A DNA stretch of 64,000 bases from the NCBI GenBank assembly GCA_015099395.1, contig AP024096.1, positions 8,349,485-8,413,484 on the forward strand, written 5' to 3'. This document shows, piece by piece, positions 1 through 7,973 of the stretch. The notes under the pieces were generated by a model. The model had not been told where the DNA came from and made no database searches. It saw only the letters and a program-made list of their open reading frames with translations. Positions within the stretch are counted from its first letter, which is position 1. The number at the start of each line of letters is the position of its first letter. The DNA comes from Ktedonobacteria bacterium brp13. Its GTDB lineage: Bacteria; Chloroflexota; Ktedonobacteria; Ktedonobacterales; Ktedonobacteraceae. Position numbers and translations under genes: made by a program.

Positions 1-2
1 AC

Positions 3-107
3 CTGCCATTAGAACGTGTCCATCCTCCGCGTCCTCTCTCTGAATCCTCACTGCAGAAGTCTGAAGCCACAACCACTGATGAAGTGAGCGCCTTTACCGC
101 TGAATAA
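3..107 (+). CDS. 3' end of an unidentified gene (partial)
   Basis: The third reading frame is open from the window edge to a TAA at 105-107, giving about 34 residues ending in a polar, acidic tail (ending TDEVSAFTAE). The other two forward frames hit stops early. The codon use looks ordinary for this window, so this is probably the C-terminus of a gene that starts outside it. No family can be recognised from so short a tail, and it could also be chance. Confidence 0.4.
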   Translation: MPLERVHPPRPLSESSLQKSEATTTDEVSAFTAE

Positions 108-214
108 TGGTGTGCTGTGAGTAGATAGTTTGTACGCAAAAGATGCGCAATATGTAAATATGTATAAAGATCAGAGGAGGAAGATAGAGCCATGCTCAGC
201 GTATAGCATCGCTC

Positions 215-242
215 TTGACAGACATTTTTTGCGCGTGATAAA
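215..242 (+). promoter_or_regulatory. candidate sigma-A type promoter for the GNAT gene
   Basis: A perfect TTGACA at 215-220 is followed after 16 bases by GATAAA (237-242), four of six matches to a -10 box. It lies about 135 bases upstream of the acetyltransferase start. A small inverted repeat (GTCCAT/ATGGAC) follows near 249-268. Position and spacing are the only support. Confidence 0.35.
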
Positions 243-375
243 CTTGGTGTCCATTAGTCTGTATGGACGGTTATACTATACGGTAGAGGTATAGGCGCAA
301 AAGGCAGGTACCAGATCGCTGAGAATAAGAGCACTGAGGCGGTCCTAGCAGTGTGTAATTGGGGGGAGTACGTCT

Positions 376-1236
376 ATGATGATGAACAAAGGAACGCAGC
401 CCGCAAAACCTGCACAGTATCTCTCAACATTTGCGGAAGAGAGTGAGAATAATTTCGTTGCCTATCTGTGCTATTGTGGACAGAGCCTCGGTACTGTTGT
501 CTATAACGATGCAGAACTGGTGGGCGTCTTTACTGGTATCTCCAGTGGTGTCTTTAACTCCGTCGTGCGTACCCATTTGAGTGTCGAGAAATGTCAGGCA
601 CGCATTGAAGAGGTAGTGCAGACCATACGGCATAATGCAGTACCTGCTGGTTGGTGGATCTGGCCCACTACCAGGCCCCATGGGCTTGCACAGATGCTGA
701 GTGAGTATGGCTTTAGTACCACCCCCGAAATTTATCTATGGATGGCACTCAAACTTACCTCTTTGCCCGGAGATATTGCGCTACCTGTTAATTTCACGAT
801 AGAACAAGTACAGGACCGGGCCACGCTCCATGAATGGTTACAGACGCAGGCGGCTGCTTATAGCAGTGATAGTAGTCAGGATGGCCGCTTACAGGCAGAC
901 TATATTGCATTCCAGGAGCAACTGGGTTTTGAAGAACATGCTCCTCTACGTCGTTATCTGGGACGTCTGAACGGGTCGCCTGTAGGGACCTCGTCCATCT
1001 TTATCGATCAGGGTGGTGTCGGGCTCTACTCAGTCAGCGTTATTCCAGAGGCACGCTCGGCAGGGCTTGGGAGCATCCTCTCGCTACTACCGCTCTTTGC
1101 CGCTCGTGAGGCTGGTTGCCAGATAGCGACATTGATGGCACCTCAAGGTGATGGTTATCGGTTTTACGAGCGGTTAGGTTTCCGTGAGGTCTGCCGCACC
1201 AACGTTCATGTCTGGTTACCACCGCAATATGCGTAA
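376..1236 (+). CDS. GNAT family N-acetyltransferase
   Basis: A 286-residue protein whose C-terminal part has the GCN5-related acetyltransferase fold: a strand around GSPVGTSSIF, the acetyl-CoA-binding motif A region SVIPEARSAGLGSIL, and the closing YRFYERLGFREV motif typical of the family. The N-terminal ~140 residues look like a degenerate first GNAT repeat, so the protein may be a tandem GNAT with one active half. It presumably transfers acetyl from acetyl-CoA to a small-molecule or protein amine; the substrate cannot be told. The start is the first of three consecutive ATG codons, 7 bases after a GGGGGGAG ribosome-binding site at 361-368. It stands alone. Confidence 0.85.
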   Translation: MMMNKGTQPAKPAQYLSTFAEESENNFVAYLCYCGQSLGTVVYNDAELVGVFTGISSGVFNSVVRTHLSVEKCQARIEEVVQTIRHNAVPAGWWIWPTTRPHGLAQMLSEYGFSTTPEIYLWMALKLTSLPGDIALPVNFTIEQVQDRATLHEWLQTQAAAYSSDSSQDGRLQADYIAFQEQLGFEEHAPLRRYLGRLNGSPVGTSSIFIDQGGVGLYSVSVIPEARSAGLGSILSLLPLFAAREAGCQIATLMAPQGDGYRFYERLGFREVCRTNVHVWLPPQYA

Positions 1237-1378
1237 GGGAAAAGGTATGGAGGGGGAGTAGCGCTTCAGGTTATACTCTGGTCAAGGATGGTGATTTACG
1301 TTATACTAGTAGTAACAGGACACTGCTTAGGAATACTCGTCCTCGCAGATCATAAACCATTCTTAGAGGAAAATTGCT

Positions 1379-2197
1379 ATGGATAGTTCTCTTCATAGTG
1401 CTAATCTCACCGCAGACGATATTAAGAATATTGCCCCTGCGGCAGACGAGGTAGACGCTAGAGAAGCCAGAGTCGAAGAAGAAGAGCATCACATCCACTT
1501 GCCCAATCCGAGCGCATGGCCAGTACTTTTATGTGTGGCTATTCTCATGGCAGTGGTAGGGATATTATTTATTCCCGACGCCCCCTGGTTGACGATTGTC
1601 AGCGTTCCCCTCATTATCGTTGGTATAATGGGATGGGCACTCGAAGACCCTTCTGCCCACCGTAAGGTGGAATATGTGACCTCCCCTGAGATTGTGGGTG
1701 AACTAGCGAAGTTTCAAATCGGCCAGGAGGTTCTCGATAGAGATGGTGAGGAGTTAGGTACCATAGAGGCTCGTGTCGGACGCTATGTGCTGGTTGGACA
1801 TGGTGGTCTCTCGCTGAAGGTCTTCTATGTGCCACCTCAATTTATTGAGAATGCCATTCAGAATAATGTCGTGCGTCTCAATGTTTCCATGACCGACCTG
1901 TTAAAGCGGGGTCTCGATCGTGTGCCGGACGACCTTTATGACGAAACACCTGAGCCTGGTATACCCCAGCCTCAGGTGAAAGGTGTGCCGATGTTCGCAC
2001 GTGGTCCGTTATCGCCAGCCGAAACGGGACACTACAACTACGGTCCAAACTTCCCCGGTATCAATACTGATGCCGCGGGTTCTTACCGACCGGAAGAAGT
2101 TCGTCCACTACCTCAACGCTACGTTGGCGATCGCCGCAGCGTGGCAGGGTATAATGCTCGTCGCGCAGCTGCAGCTCGCGTTGCGCATGCTGAATAA
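1379..2197 (+). CDS. two-TM protein with COX-IV-like segment and PRC-barrel-like domain
   Basis: A 272-residue protein with three visible parts. Residues 1-40 are acidic and end in a His/Glu run followed by LPNPSAWP. Residues ~45-95 form two transmembrane helices, and with the LPNPS lead-in they resemble small cytochrome c oxidase subunit IV-like proteins. Residues ~105-185 (IGQEVLDRDGEELGTIEA and following) look like a PRC-barrel/DUF2171-type beta domain. The last ~80 residues are Pro/Arg-rich and probably disordered. The start ATG follows a GAGG site in TTAGAGGAAAATTGCT. The function is unknown; a role at the membrane is inferred. It ends just before a strong hairpin shared with the convergent dehydrogenase gene. 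Confidence 0.7.
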   Translation: MDSSLHSANLTADDIKNIAPAADEVDAREARVEEEEHHIHLPNPSAWPVLLCVAILMAVVGILFIPDAPWLTIVSVPLIIVGIMGWALEDPSAHRKVEYVTSPEIVGELAKFQIGQEVLDRDGEELGTIEARVGRYVLVGHGGLSLKVFYVPPQFIENAIQNNVVRLNVSMTDLLKRGLDRVPDDLYDETPEPGIPQPQVKGVPMFARGPLSPAETGHYNYGPNFPGINTDAAGSYRPEEVRPLPQRYVGDRRSVAGYNARRAAAARVAHAE

Positions 2198-2225
2198 GAG
2201 ATCCTTATACTAACGAATAAGGATG

Positions 2226-2284
2226 AGCAAGATAAACACCAGGAGCAGTGGTCTCAACTCACTGCTCCTGGTGTTTATCTTGCT
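2226..2284. terminator. bidirectional hairpin terminator
   Basis: Two perfectly complementary 25-base arms (2226-2250 and 2260-2284) with a 9-base loop sit between two convergent genes whose stops are at 2197 and 2303. There is no long T tract on either side. The position and perfect stem make a shared terminator the natural reading. Confidence 0.75.
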
Positions 2285-2302
2285 TTGAATGTAACGTAGG
2301 GC

Positions 2303-3154
2303 TTATTTGTAGTCGTAGAAGCCTTTACCGCTCTTGCGGCCATACTGGCCCGACTGTACCATACGGCGTAGCAATGGGGATGGAGCATACAGAGGATCTT
2401 TGTACTCCTCGTAGATTGCTTCTGCCGCCCAGAGGGTCGTATCCAGGCCGACGTAGTCGAGGAGGGTGAATGGTCCCATCGGATAGCCACAGCCAAGCTT
2501 CATCGCAGTATCGATATCCTCACGAGTGGCGGCTCCATTCTCCAACATGCGAATTGCTGCTAACAGATACGGGATCAGCAAGAAGTTTACGATAAAGCCA
2601 GCCGTATCCTTTGCCAGTACTGGTGTTTTCCCTAGCGACACTGCAAACTGTTTCACGGTCTCAATGGTCTCTTCAGAGGTTGAGATCGTTTTGACTACCT
2701 CTACAAGCTTCATGACTGGTGCAGGATTGAAGAAGTGGAGACCGCAGATCTTATCTGCCCGCCTGGTGACTGCGCCCATCTGCGTAATATTAAGGGATGA
2801 GGTATTGGTGAGCAGGAGAGCCTCGGGTTTTAAAATATGATCTAACGCTGGGAAGAGGCGTAGTTTCTCCTCCATATTCTCCAGCACTGCCTCAATAACG
2901 ATATCGCAGTCTGCCAGATCCTCAATGTTTAGTGTGCCATGTAGACGGTCACGGTTCTCTGTGAGCTGAGCCTTTGTGATTTTTTCTTTGCTCGCCATTT
3001 TCTCCCACGCTCCGTAGATGCGTGTGGTGCCTTTGTCCAGTAATGGCTGGCTGATCTCACGTACAATAGTTGTATAGCCAGCCTGAGCACACGTTTGAGC
3101 GATCCCGCTGCCCATAAGACCACAGCCGATGACGCCAACTTTTTGAATCTTCAT
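2303..3154 (-). CDS. 3-hydroxybutyryl-CoA dehydrogenase
   Basis: A 283-residue NAD-binding protein of the 3-hydroxyacyl-CoA dehydrogenase family. It has an N-terminal Rossmann motif GVIGCGLMGSGIAQ, the FFNPAPVMKLVEVV segment and a C-terminal helical domain with PMGPFTLLDYVGLDT. These enzymes interconvert acetoacetyl-CoA and 3-hydroxybutyryl-CoA, in fatty acid or PHB/butyrate metabolism or phenylacetate breakdown (hbd/paaH type). I place the start at the ATG at 3154, giving the usual MKIQKVGVIG N-terminus after an AAGGA site. The longer frame to 3223 has no ribosome-binding site and adds residues atypical of the family. It lies 41 bases downstream of the HIT gene and is probably co-transcribed with it. 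The exact pathway is not evident. Confidence 0.9.
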   Translation of the reverse strand: MKIQKVGVIGCGLMGSGIAQTCAQAGYTTIVREISQPLLDKGTTRIYGAWEKMASKEKITKAQLTENRDRLHGTLNIEDLADCDIVIEAVLENMEEKLRLFPALDHILKPEALLLTNTSSLNITQMGAVTRRADKICGLHFFNPAPVMKLVEVVKTISTSEETIETVKQFAVSLGKTPVLAKDTAGFIVNFLLIPYLLAAIRMLENGAATREDIDTAMKLGCGYPMGPFTLLDYVGLDTTLWAAEAIYEEYKDPLYAPSPLLRRMVQSGQYGRKSGKGFYDYK

Positions 3155-3195
3155 TGATCTCGTCCTTTCAAGTTGCGTTTTACAAAATACGTTTT

Positions 3196-3837
3196 TTACA
3201 AAAGCTCTTGGAATTGTTGCCAACGCGCGATTAATGTCGCAACGAGCGGTCGCCCCTCCAATTGCCGTAGCTCCGAAGGACTCCAGGGGAAAGATTTGCC
3301 GTTCGCTGCGATGCCAGGAGCCAGAACCTCTTTCATGATATGGAAATAGTATTGAGCATCGGGTGGGAAGATGTAGCCGTGCTCAGTATCATCCATGAAA
3401 AAGTAATGCCCACGTTCCTGATACCAGGTGCGGATATCATTCTGGTTGTGAATGAGTTGGCCTGGATAGAGCTCGCCTGGTTGATAGCGAATGTGTCCGA
3501 AAGGGAAGCAGTGCAGATGGGCATGGAAAACAGTCTGGTGAAAGACGCCATGCTCCCAATAGAGCGGGCTGGCATACTGTAGCTCGAAGAAGTGTTGCAC
3601 CTGCGCTTTTAATAGACGCAACTCCTCATCCAACGCTGCCGGGACATCGCCATAGCATGCATAGTGTTCTCTGGGTATGATCAATAGGTGCCCCTCAAGT
3701 ATGGGCGCATGATCAGCCACGATAAGGAAGTGTGGACTTTCTTGTAATATATAATCGGTAACAGTATCGAACTGGCAGAAGGGACAATCAGCATAATTGA
3801 CCCGAGCACTCGTAGAGGCATCGCTTCTACGTTGCAT
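3196..3837 (-). CDS. HIT family protein
   Basis: A 213-residue protein of the histidine-triad nucleotide hydrolase/transferase superfamily. The catalytic triad motif is visible as HAHLHCF (H-x-H-x-H pattern). The upstream features CPFC near residue 20 and GHLLIIPREHYACY also match the HIT core. It is longer than a minimal HIT protein (about 110-150 residues) through an extra C-terminal ~60 residues. It probably acts on a nucleotide phosphoramidate or dinucleotide; the substrate cannot be told. The start ATG at 3837 follows an AAGGAG site by about 7 bases. It is the first gene of a two-gene leftward unit with the dehydrogenase. Confidence 0.85.
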   Translation of the reverse strand: MQRRSDASTSARVNYADCPFCQFDTVTDYILQESPHFLIVADHAPILEGHLLIIPREHYACYGDVPAALDEELRLLKAQVQHFFELQYASPLYWEHGVFHQTVFHAHLHCFPFGHIRYQPGELYPGQLIHNQNDIRTWYQERGHYFFMDDTEHGYIFPPDAQYYFHIMKEVLAPGIAANGKSFPWSPSELRQLEGRPLVATLIARWQQFQELL

Positions 3838-4005
3838 GCTTTTTACTCCTTGCTTGCTAGACGCACTATTTGTCCGTACCTACTTTACTATAACGTACAC
3901 TGCTCACATCATACAAGGGAATCGTGCAAGAAATATCTTTGTGTTGTGTTATGGGCGTATGGGCGACAGCATAGAGCGGGACAGTAGGTAGCAACGTCCT
4001 TCGCG

Positions 4006-4053
4006 AGCAGCGCTAGCGTTACAGACCTATAAAACTGTAACGCTAGCGCTGCT
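4006..4053. terminator. perfect 19-bp inverted repeat, probable terminator
   Basis: Arms at 4006-4024 and 4035-4053 are perfectly complementary, with a 10-base A/T-rich loop. The hairpin begins 37 bases past the stop of the flavin reductase gene on the minus strand, as expected for the end of that unit. No T tract follows, so it may instead be an RNA-end stabiliser. Confidence 0.55.
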
Positions 4054-4089
4054 ATGGATTTGTGTGGTCAAGATCCTGGCAGTAAAATG

Positions 4090-4566
4090 CTAGCCTGCGT
4101 GTTTAAAGCCGGCTTCTTTCATCGTCAGTGCATCGCCTTCGGCAATGATACCGGCATCAATGACCTCTGCGATGAATAGCGTTGAGTCGCCAGCCGGTGT
4201 TGTATTGTGAACCTCGCAGGCGACCCAGGCGAGCGCCTCCGGTAAGATGGGGTATTGGCCCTCGGTACGGGTGTAGGTAATATTCTCCATCTTCTGTGGG
4301 TGTTTAAATGCAGATTTGCCCAGTGCTCCTGCAAGTTCACGCTGCCCGGTGCGCAGAACATTAATCGTGAAGGTACGACTGTGTTGTATCATCGGGAGTG
4401 ATTTTGCGTCATTCTCGACGGAGACCATGATTAGTGGTGGTTCAAATGAGACCTGGGAGAGCCAGTTGGCCGTAAAGCCATTGACATTCCCCTCATCCTC
4501 GCACAAAACGGCATAGAGGCCGTAGGTAAACGAGCGTAGAGCCTGTTTTTTTGCAGCAGTATCCAT
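4090..4566 (-). CDS. flavin reductase-like FMN-binding protein
   Basis: A 158-residue split-barrel protein of the flavin reductase-like family. Recognisable parts are the N-terminal strand pair FTYGLYAVLCE and NGFTANWLSQVSFEPPLIMV (FMN binding), the TFTINVL segment, and a dimerisation half with LAWVACEV and STLFIAEV. Such proteins bind FMN and either reduce free flavin with NAD(P)H for a partner enzyme or act as small flavoprotein oxidoreductases. I chose ATG 4566 because AAGGAAGGG lies 8 bases upstream; the longer frame from 4593 would overlap that site. The start lies 40 bases after the TAG that ends the radical SAM readthrough frame, in the same direction, so it may serve as a reductase in that unit; that link is inferred. 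Confidence 0.85.
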   Translation of the reverse strand: MDTAAKKQALRSFTYGLYAVLCEDEGNVNGFTANWLSQVSFEPPLIMVSVENDAKSLPMIQHSRTFTINVLRTGQRELAGALGKSAFKHPQKMENITYTRTEGQYPILPEALAWVACEVHNTTPAGDSTLFIAEVIDAGIIAEGDALTMKEAGFKHAG

Positions 4567-4606
4567 ACAATACCCTTCCTTTTCTATCTGCACTTGATGA
4601 TAAATG

Positions 4607-6037
4607 CTACTTGAGACCTAACTGGTCCCTGGTTGGCTCTGCTCAGCAGAACCAGGATTCTGTGAGATGGGGTAATATTTTCCGTTCTCCGTATTGACGC
4701 AAGGCGCGGAAGGTTGAGTAGCGTTGACCCTGCATACTTATGGCGAGAGCCTTAACCTGGAAGAAGGTCATTAATGCATCGTTCTGACACTGTTCACCTT
4801 GCGTGACAAGAGCGGCAACTTTAGCCTGTAACTCGTCCATGCGCGGATCGGCATGTGACCAGCGATAGCTAAAGGCGTCTGGATCAAAGTCTGCAATCCA
4901 GCGTTGACTGGCGGGATCAGAGAGGTGAGCTGATCCGGGTGGTATGAGCAGGCGGATCGAGAGGTGCACAGGGTCGATATGTTCGATCAGGTGGTGTTCC
5001 TCGAAGAAGTTGAGCAGAGCTACGTAGCTCTCCAGCGTCTCCCAGGGCGTGAAAGGGAGTAGTGATGGCCGGAGCGCAATGCCTGCCTCTTCCATGAGTG
5101 TAAAGGCAATCGCGACGTCTTCCGCCGTATGTCCTTTGTCGAGATGCATCAATACATCATCATTGAGCGATTCAACAGCGGAGACAACAAAAGCACAACC
5201 GAGCGTCTTCATTTCTGGCAGTAGTTCTCTGTGCTTGAGTATATGCTCGATTTTAATAGTGGCGTCAAAGGTGAGCTCTGGAAACTCTTGATGCATGGTA
5301 TGCAGAATGCGCATAGCATGTGTCGGTCCATTCCAGAAATCTGGATCGTTGAAGGTAATGTGTTGTGCTCCGTTAGCAACTTGCTGACGAATGTCATCGA
5401 GCACAATATCGCGTGGTATTGCGAAGAAGCGACCGCCGTAGATTGGCGTGATGGGACAGTGCATACATGTATGCTTACAACCACGGGTCGCCTCTGTGGC
5501 ACCAACGACGCTGAGTGTATCTCCCCATTGCAAGCGTGCATAGTTTGTGAGCTCTGGCAGGTGTTCACGTTGTGGCACAATGAAAGGCGTACGCTGCAGG
5601 TTAGGTCCGCTCGTATGCTGACGTGAGTAGACACCCTCTATAAGCGGTTGTTTTTCGTGCTCAAGTGCCTGTACAAGCTGGCAGAGCGGAACCTCATACT
5701 CACCACCGATAGCTGCGTCTATCAGACCTTGCTGCAAGAAATGGTCCGCATTGAGCAGTGCATAGAGGCCATAGAGACAGATATGCGCGCCAGGTTGGAT
5801 GGCGCGCACTCGCTGGATGACCTGTTCCCCTAGCCGCAGTGCAGTATGCATAGGGACCGCTATCCCTATGAACTCTGCGCGACGGATCTGCTCATCGGAT
5901 AGCATTTCCACGGCAATATCAACGCAGTCCGGCTGATAGCCTTCCTGTCGCAATAGTGCCGATAGCGAAGCAAGATGGAAAGGTTGGTGCCCTAGTTCAT
6001 AACACGAGACGAGTAAAATCTCTCCTTGATTCCTCAT
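4607..6037 (-). CDS. B12-domain-like radical SAM protein with CUAEP tail (probable selenoprotein, UGA at 4643-4645)
   Basis: Residues 1-125 form a Rossmann-like domain of the B12-binding type, without the canonical D-x-H-x-x-G cobalamin His motif. A radical SAM core follows, with the [4Fe-4S] ligands in GCKHTCMHC (Cys187, Cys191, Cys194), then a C-terminal helical region. The simple frame stops at TGA 4643-4645 directly after a Cys codon. Reading through, the next codons are GCA GAG CCA, so the tail is C-(TGA)-A-E-P, and the frame continues eight more residues (TRDQLGLK) to TAG at 4607-4609. That matches the CUAEP tail I recall as defining a radical SAM (seleno)protein family, so TGA very probably encodes selenocysteine; the full product would be 476 residues. 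A hairpin starts 3 bases after the TGA. The start ATG overlaps the yggX stop (ATGA). The reaction is unknown. Selenocysteine genes (selA, selB, selC, selD) are not in this window. Confidence 0.88.
4613..4645 (-). promoter_or_regulatory. SECIS-like hairpin after in-frame UGA
   Basis: On the minus strand the UGA (4645-4643) is followed after 3 bases by GAGCCAAC (4639-4632), which pairs with GUU-A-GG-U-CUC (4622-4613). This makes 8 base pairs with two single bulges (A4619, U4616) and a 9-base loop CAGGGACCA. Bacterial SECIS elements sit immediately 3' of the UGA inside the coding frame and carry G residues in the apical loop; this element fits in position and form. The match was judged by eye, not by folding software. 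Confidence 0.6.
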
Positions 6038-6381
6038 TTTCTGCGTGGAGCCCCGCCGCCGCCACCTTTACTCTGGGGCGCTCCACCGCCACCTTTACTC
6101 TGAGAAGCGCCTGCACCCGCTGGTGTCCAACCCTCTGGCATGGCTGCATCCTTACCAAAGAAGAACTCTTCCATCTGCTCACGGAGAATTTTGCGTGATT
6201 CAGGATCACCCATATTCAGCCCATAATGATTGATGATGAGTACTTGTTGAGCAGGCCACATATCGTAGGCTTGCTGCGAGATGTGCTCGTAGATGCGCTG
6301 GCCCAGGCTGCCGGGCATTGGTGGTGTTTCCAACCCTGGCAGTTGGCGTTGTAATTTTTGACAGAAGACTGTGCGTGGCAT
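6034..6381 (-). CDS. yggX: YggX-family Fe(II)-trafficking / oxidative damage protection protein with Gly-rich tail
   Basis: Residues 1-77 match the YggX family closely: MPRTVFCQKL with the conserved Cys7, PPMPGSLGQRIYEHIS, and MEEFFFGKD at the end of the core. Family members limit iron-dependent oxidative damage to Fe-S proteins and take part in Fe(II) handling. The usual length is about 90 residues; this one is 115 because of an extra low-complexity tail with two copies of a QSKGGGG(G)AP unit and a basic end. The stop overlaps the start of the radical SAM gene by four bases, so the two are translationally coupled. An iron-protection role for the Fe-S radical SAM enzyme is an inference. The start ATG at 6381 is preceded by GGGAGAG. 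Confidence 0.88.
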   Translation of the reverse strand: MPRTVFCQKLQRQLPGLETPPMPGSLGQRIYEHISQQAYDMWPAQQVLIINHYGLNMGDPESRKILREQMEEFFFGKDAAMPEGWTPAGAGASQSKGGGGAPQSKGGGGGAPRRK

Positions 6382-6880
6382 ATATCTCTCCCAGGGACTG
6401 CATTAACAGCGATATGAAAAGTGCAGTGCCCGATAGTGATACGCATACGTCTCAATGCACAAGCGCTGAATATTTCTGCGTATCGCGTTGTCGTATAGAT
6501 ATGGCTATTGTACTATGTTCTTACGAAGTTGACTGTTAAAATAGTTGGCACTATGGTATTTGGGCCGTGTTTTCATTATATCAAAACCAGAGATGAAAGT
6601 ATGCCGAGAATCTCTCATGGTCAGGTTTCTCATAGTATCGTATAGTGTTTTGTTAACCCGTCCTTCCACGTGTCTTGCATCTTTGGACTACAAATTTCTT
6701 ATACGATTTGACAGGTTCATCGTTCTTTTGCTACGATGCATGGCACTTTCCATTTTGTTTTATGCGACTATTCTGGTTGTATACGGCGGACGATTTTCTT
6801 CTGAATACCACTGCGATTATAGTGAATACAAGTGCGTCGTGTAAGAGATGTGAAGAGTAAAGAAAGGTCGCTTGTAGGTT
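6382..6880. other. 500-base divergent intergenic region
   Basis: This A/T-rich stretch separates the leftward yggX unit from the rightward formyltransferase. Several short open frames cross it on both strands, but none has a ribosome-binding site, a family resemblance or codon use like the neighbours. I see only one candidate promoter (6718-6747). Confidence 0.6.
6718..6747 (+). promoter_or_regulatory. candidate promoter for formyltransferase-smc
   Basis: TTGACA at 6718-6723 is followed after 18 bases by TACGAT (6742-6747), four of six matches to a -10 box. It would give a leader of roughly 125 bases ahead of the ATG at 6881. It is the best -35/-10 pair I found in this gap. Confidence 0.4.
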
Positions 6881-7927
6881 ATGGTTGCTGATCTTACGGA
6901 GCTTGCTGCGCTGGAAGATGCGCCACGTGTGGTCTTCTTTGGCATGGAATGTAGCTTTTCATTGCCGGTGTTAACTACCTTACTGGGGAGTGGGATAGAG
7001 GTATGCGCGATCGTGATGCCTGCAGCGAAGGATCTGTTTATGCTGGGATCATCGATCTCGTCTACCAATACTGCTATTTTTCGCTTGCCTGCTACCCACA
7101 TACCTGGTGGCTTGCTACCAATGATGCAGACTGGCTATACAGAAGAGAGAGGGTCGATTGTGCGCCTGGCTCAGAGAGAGCATATCCCTGTCTGGTGTGT
7201 ACGTAATCTAGCGGCTCAGGAGACGCGAGAGACGTTAGCGTCCTACCAACCGGATCTGATCTGTGTGGCCTGCTTTTCGCAAGTAATCCCATCTGGTATT
7301 CTGTCTCTGCCCCGACTGGGTTGTGTCAATGTGCATCCATCGTTGCTGCCAGCTTTACGGGGTCCCGAGCCAATATTTTGGGCTTTTCACAAAGGTTGTA
7401 TGATAACTGGTACTACTGTTCACTTTATGGTTCCAAAATTGGATAGTGGCGCTATACTGGCACAAGAAGTTATTGCGATCCCTGATGGCATCAGTGCGAC
7501 GGTGTTGGAGGAGCATTGTGCCCACCTGGGCGGGAAACTTCTGGCGCAGGTTGTTTTTGCATTAATGCACGGCCATGCTCATCCGTATTTTCAGGATGAA
7601 ACACAGAGCAGTTATCAGTCCTATCCGCAGGCCGAGGATTACATGGTTACAGCGCAGGAGTGGGAGGCGCGCCACCTCTACAATTTTATTTGTGGCGTTG
7701 CTGACGACACTCTGCCAGTTATCCTGAGAGTGCACATACTAGATGCTGATGGGGCTGGCGTTGAGCGCTATCTCTTGGTGAGCGAGGCACTGGAGTATGA
7801 CAACGCAGCCTTATTGCCACTAGAGGGGAATGACCCGGCGACTATTATGCGTGGTGAGGCGAGTGATGAATGGATCGTTGCCTGTCGGCAGGGCTGGGTA
7901 CGTGTACGCGAATCAGGTAGTGTATAG
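6881..7927 (+). CDS. formyltransferase family protein (Fmt-like)
   Basis: A 348-residue protein with the formyl-tetrahydrofolate-dependent transferase fold. The catalytic segment is visible as CVNVHPSLLPALRGPEP (Asn, His of the N-x-H-P-S-x-L-P-x-x-R-G motif), followed by the catalytic Asp in PKLDSGAILAQ. It has an Fmt-like C-terminal region. Methionyl-tRNA formyltransferase itself usually sits beside def and is better conserved at the N-terminus. Here the N-terminal segment has VVFFGMECSFSLPVL in place of the usual FxGTPxFA, so it may be a paralogue acting on another amine, such as a sugar or an amino acid. The ATG follows a weak ribosome-binding site. It lies 46 bases upstream of smc and is likely co-transcribed with it. 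Confidence 0.75.
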   Translation: MVADLTELAALEDAPRVVFFGMECSFSLPVLTTLLGSGIEVCAIVMPAAKDLFMLGSSISSTNTAIFRLPATHIPGGLLPMMQTGYTEERGSIVRLAQREHIPVWCVRNLAAQETRETLASYQPDLICVACFSQVIPSGILSLPRLGCVNVHPSLLPALRGPEPIFWAFHKGCMITGTTVHFMVPKLDSGAILAQEVIAIPDGISATVLEEHCAHLGGKLLAQVVFALMHGHAHPYFQDETQSSYQSYPQAEDYMVTAQEWEARHLYNFICGVADDTLPVILRVHILDADGAGVERYLLVSEALEYDNAALLPLEGNDPATIMRGEASDEWIVACRQGWVRVRESGSV

Positions 7928-7973
7928 TGTTTATTGATGTGTAAAAGATTTTCTCAAGAGAATCGAGCGAGAC

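Noticed and set aside
4646..4653. The hairpin around the UGA as a simple transcription terminator
   Set aside because: It lies inside the reading frame, has no T tract and is followed by a co-directional flavin reductase gene.
6545..6844. Short Leu/Phe-rich plus-strand open frames upstream of the formyltransferase
   Set aside because: They lack ribosome-binding sites and lie in A/T-rich spacer; the apparent hydrophobicity comes from base composition.
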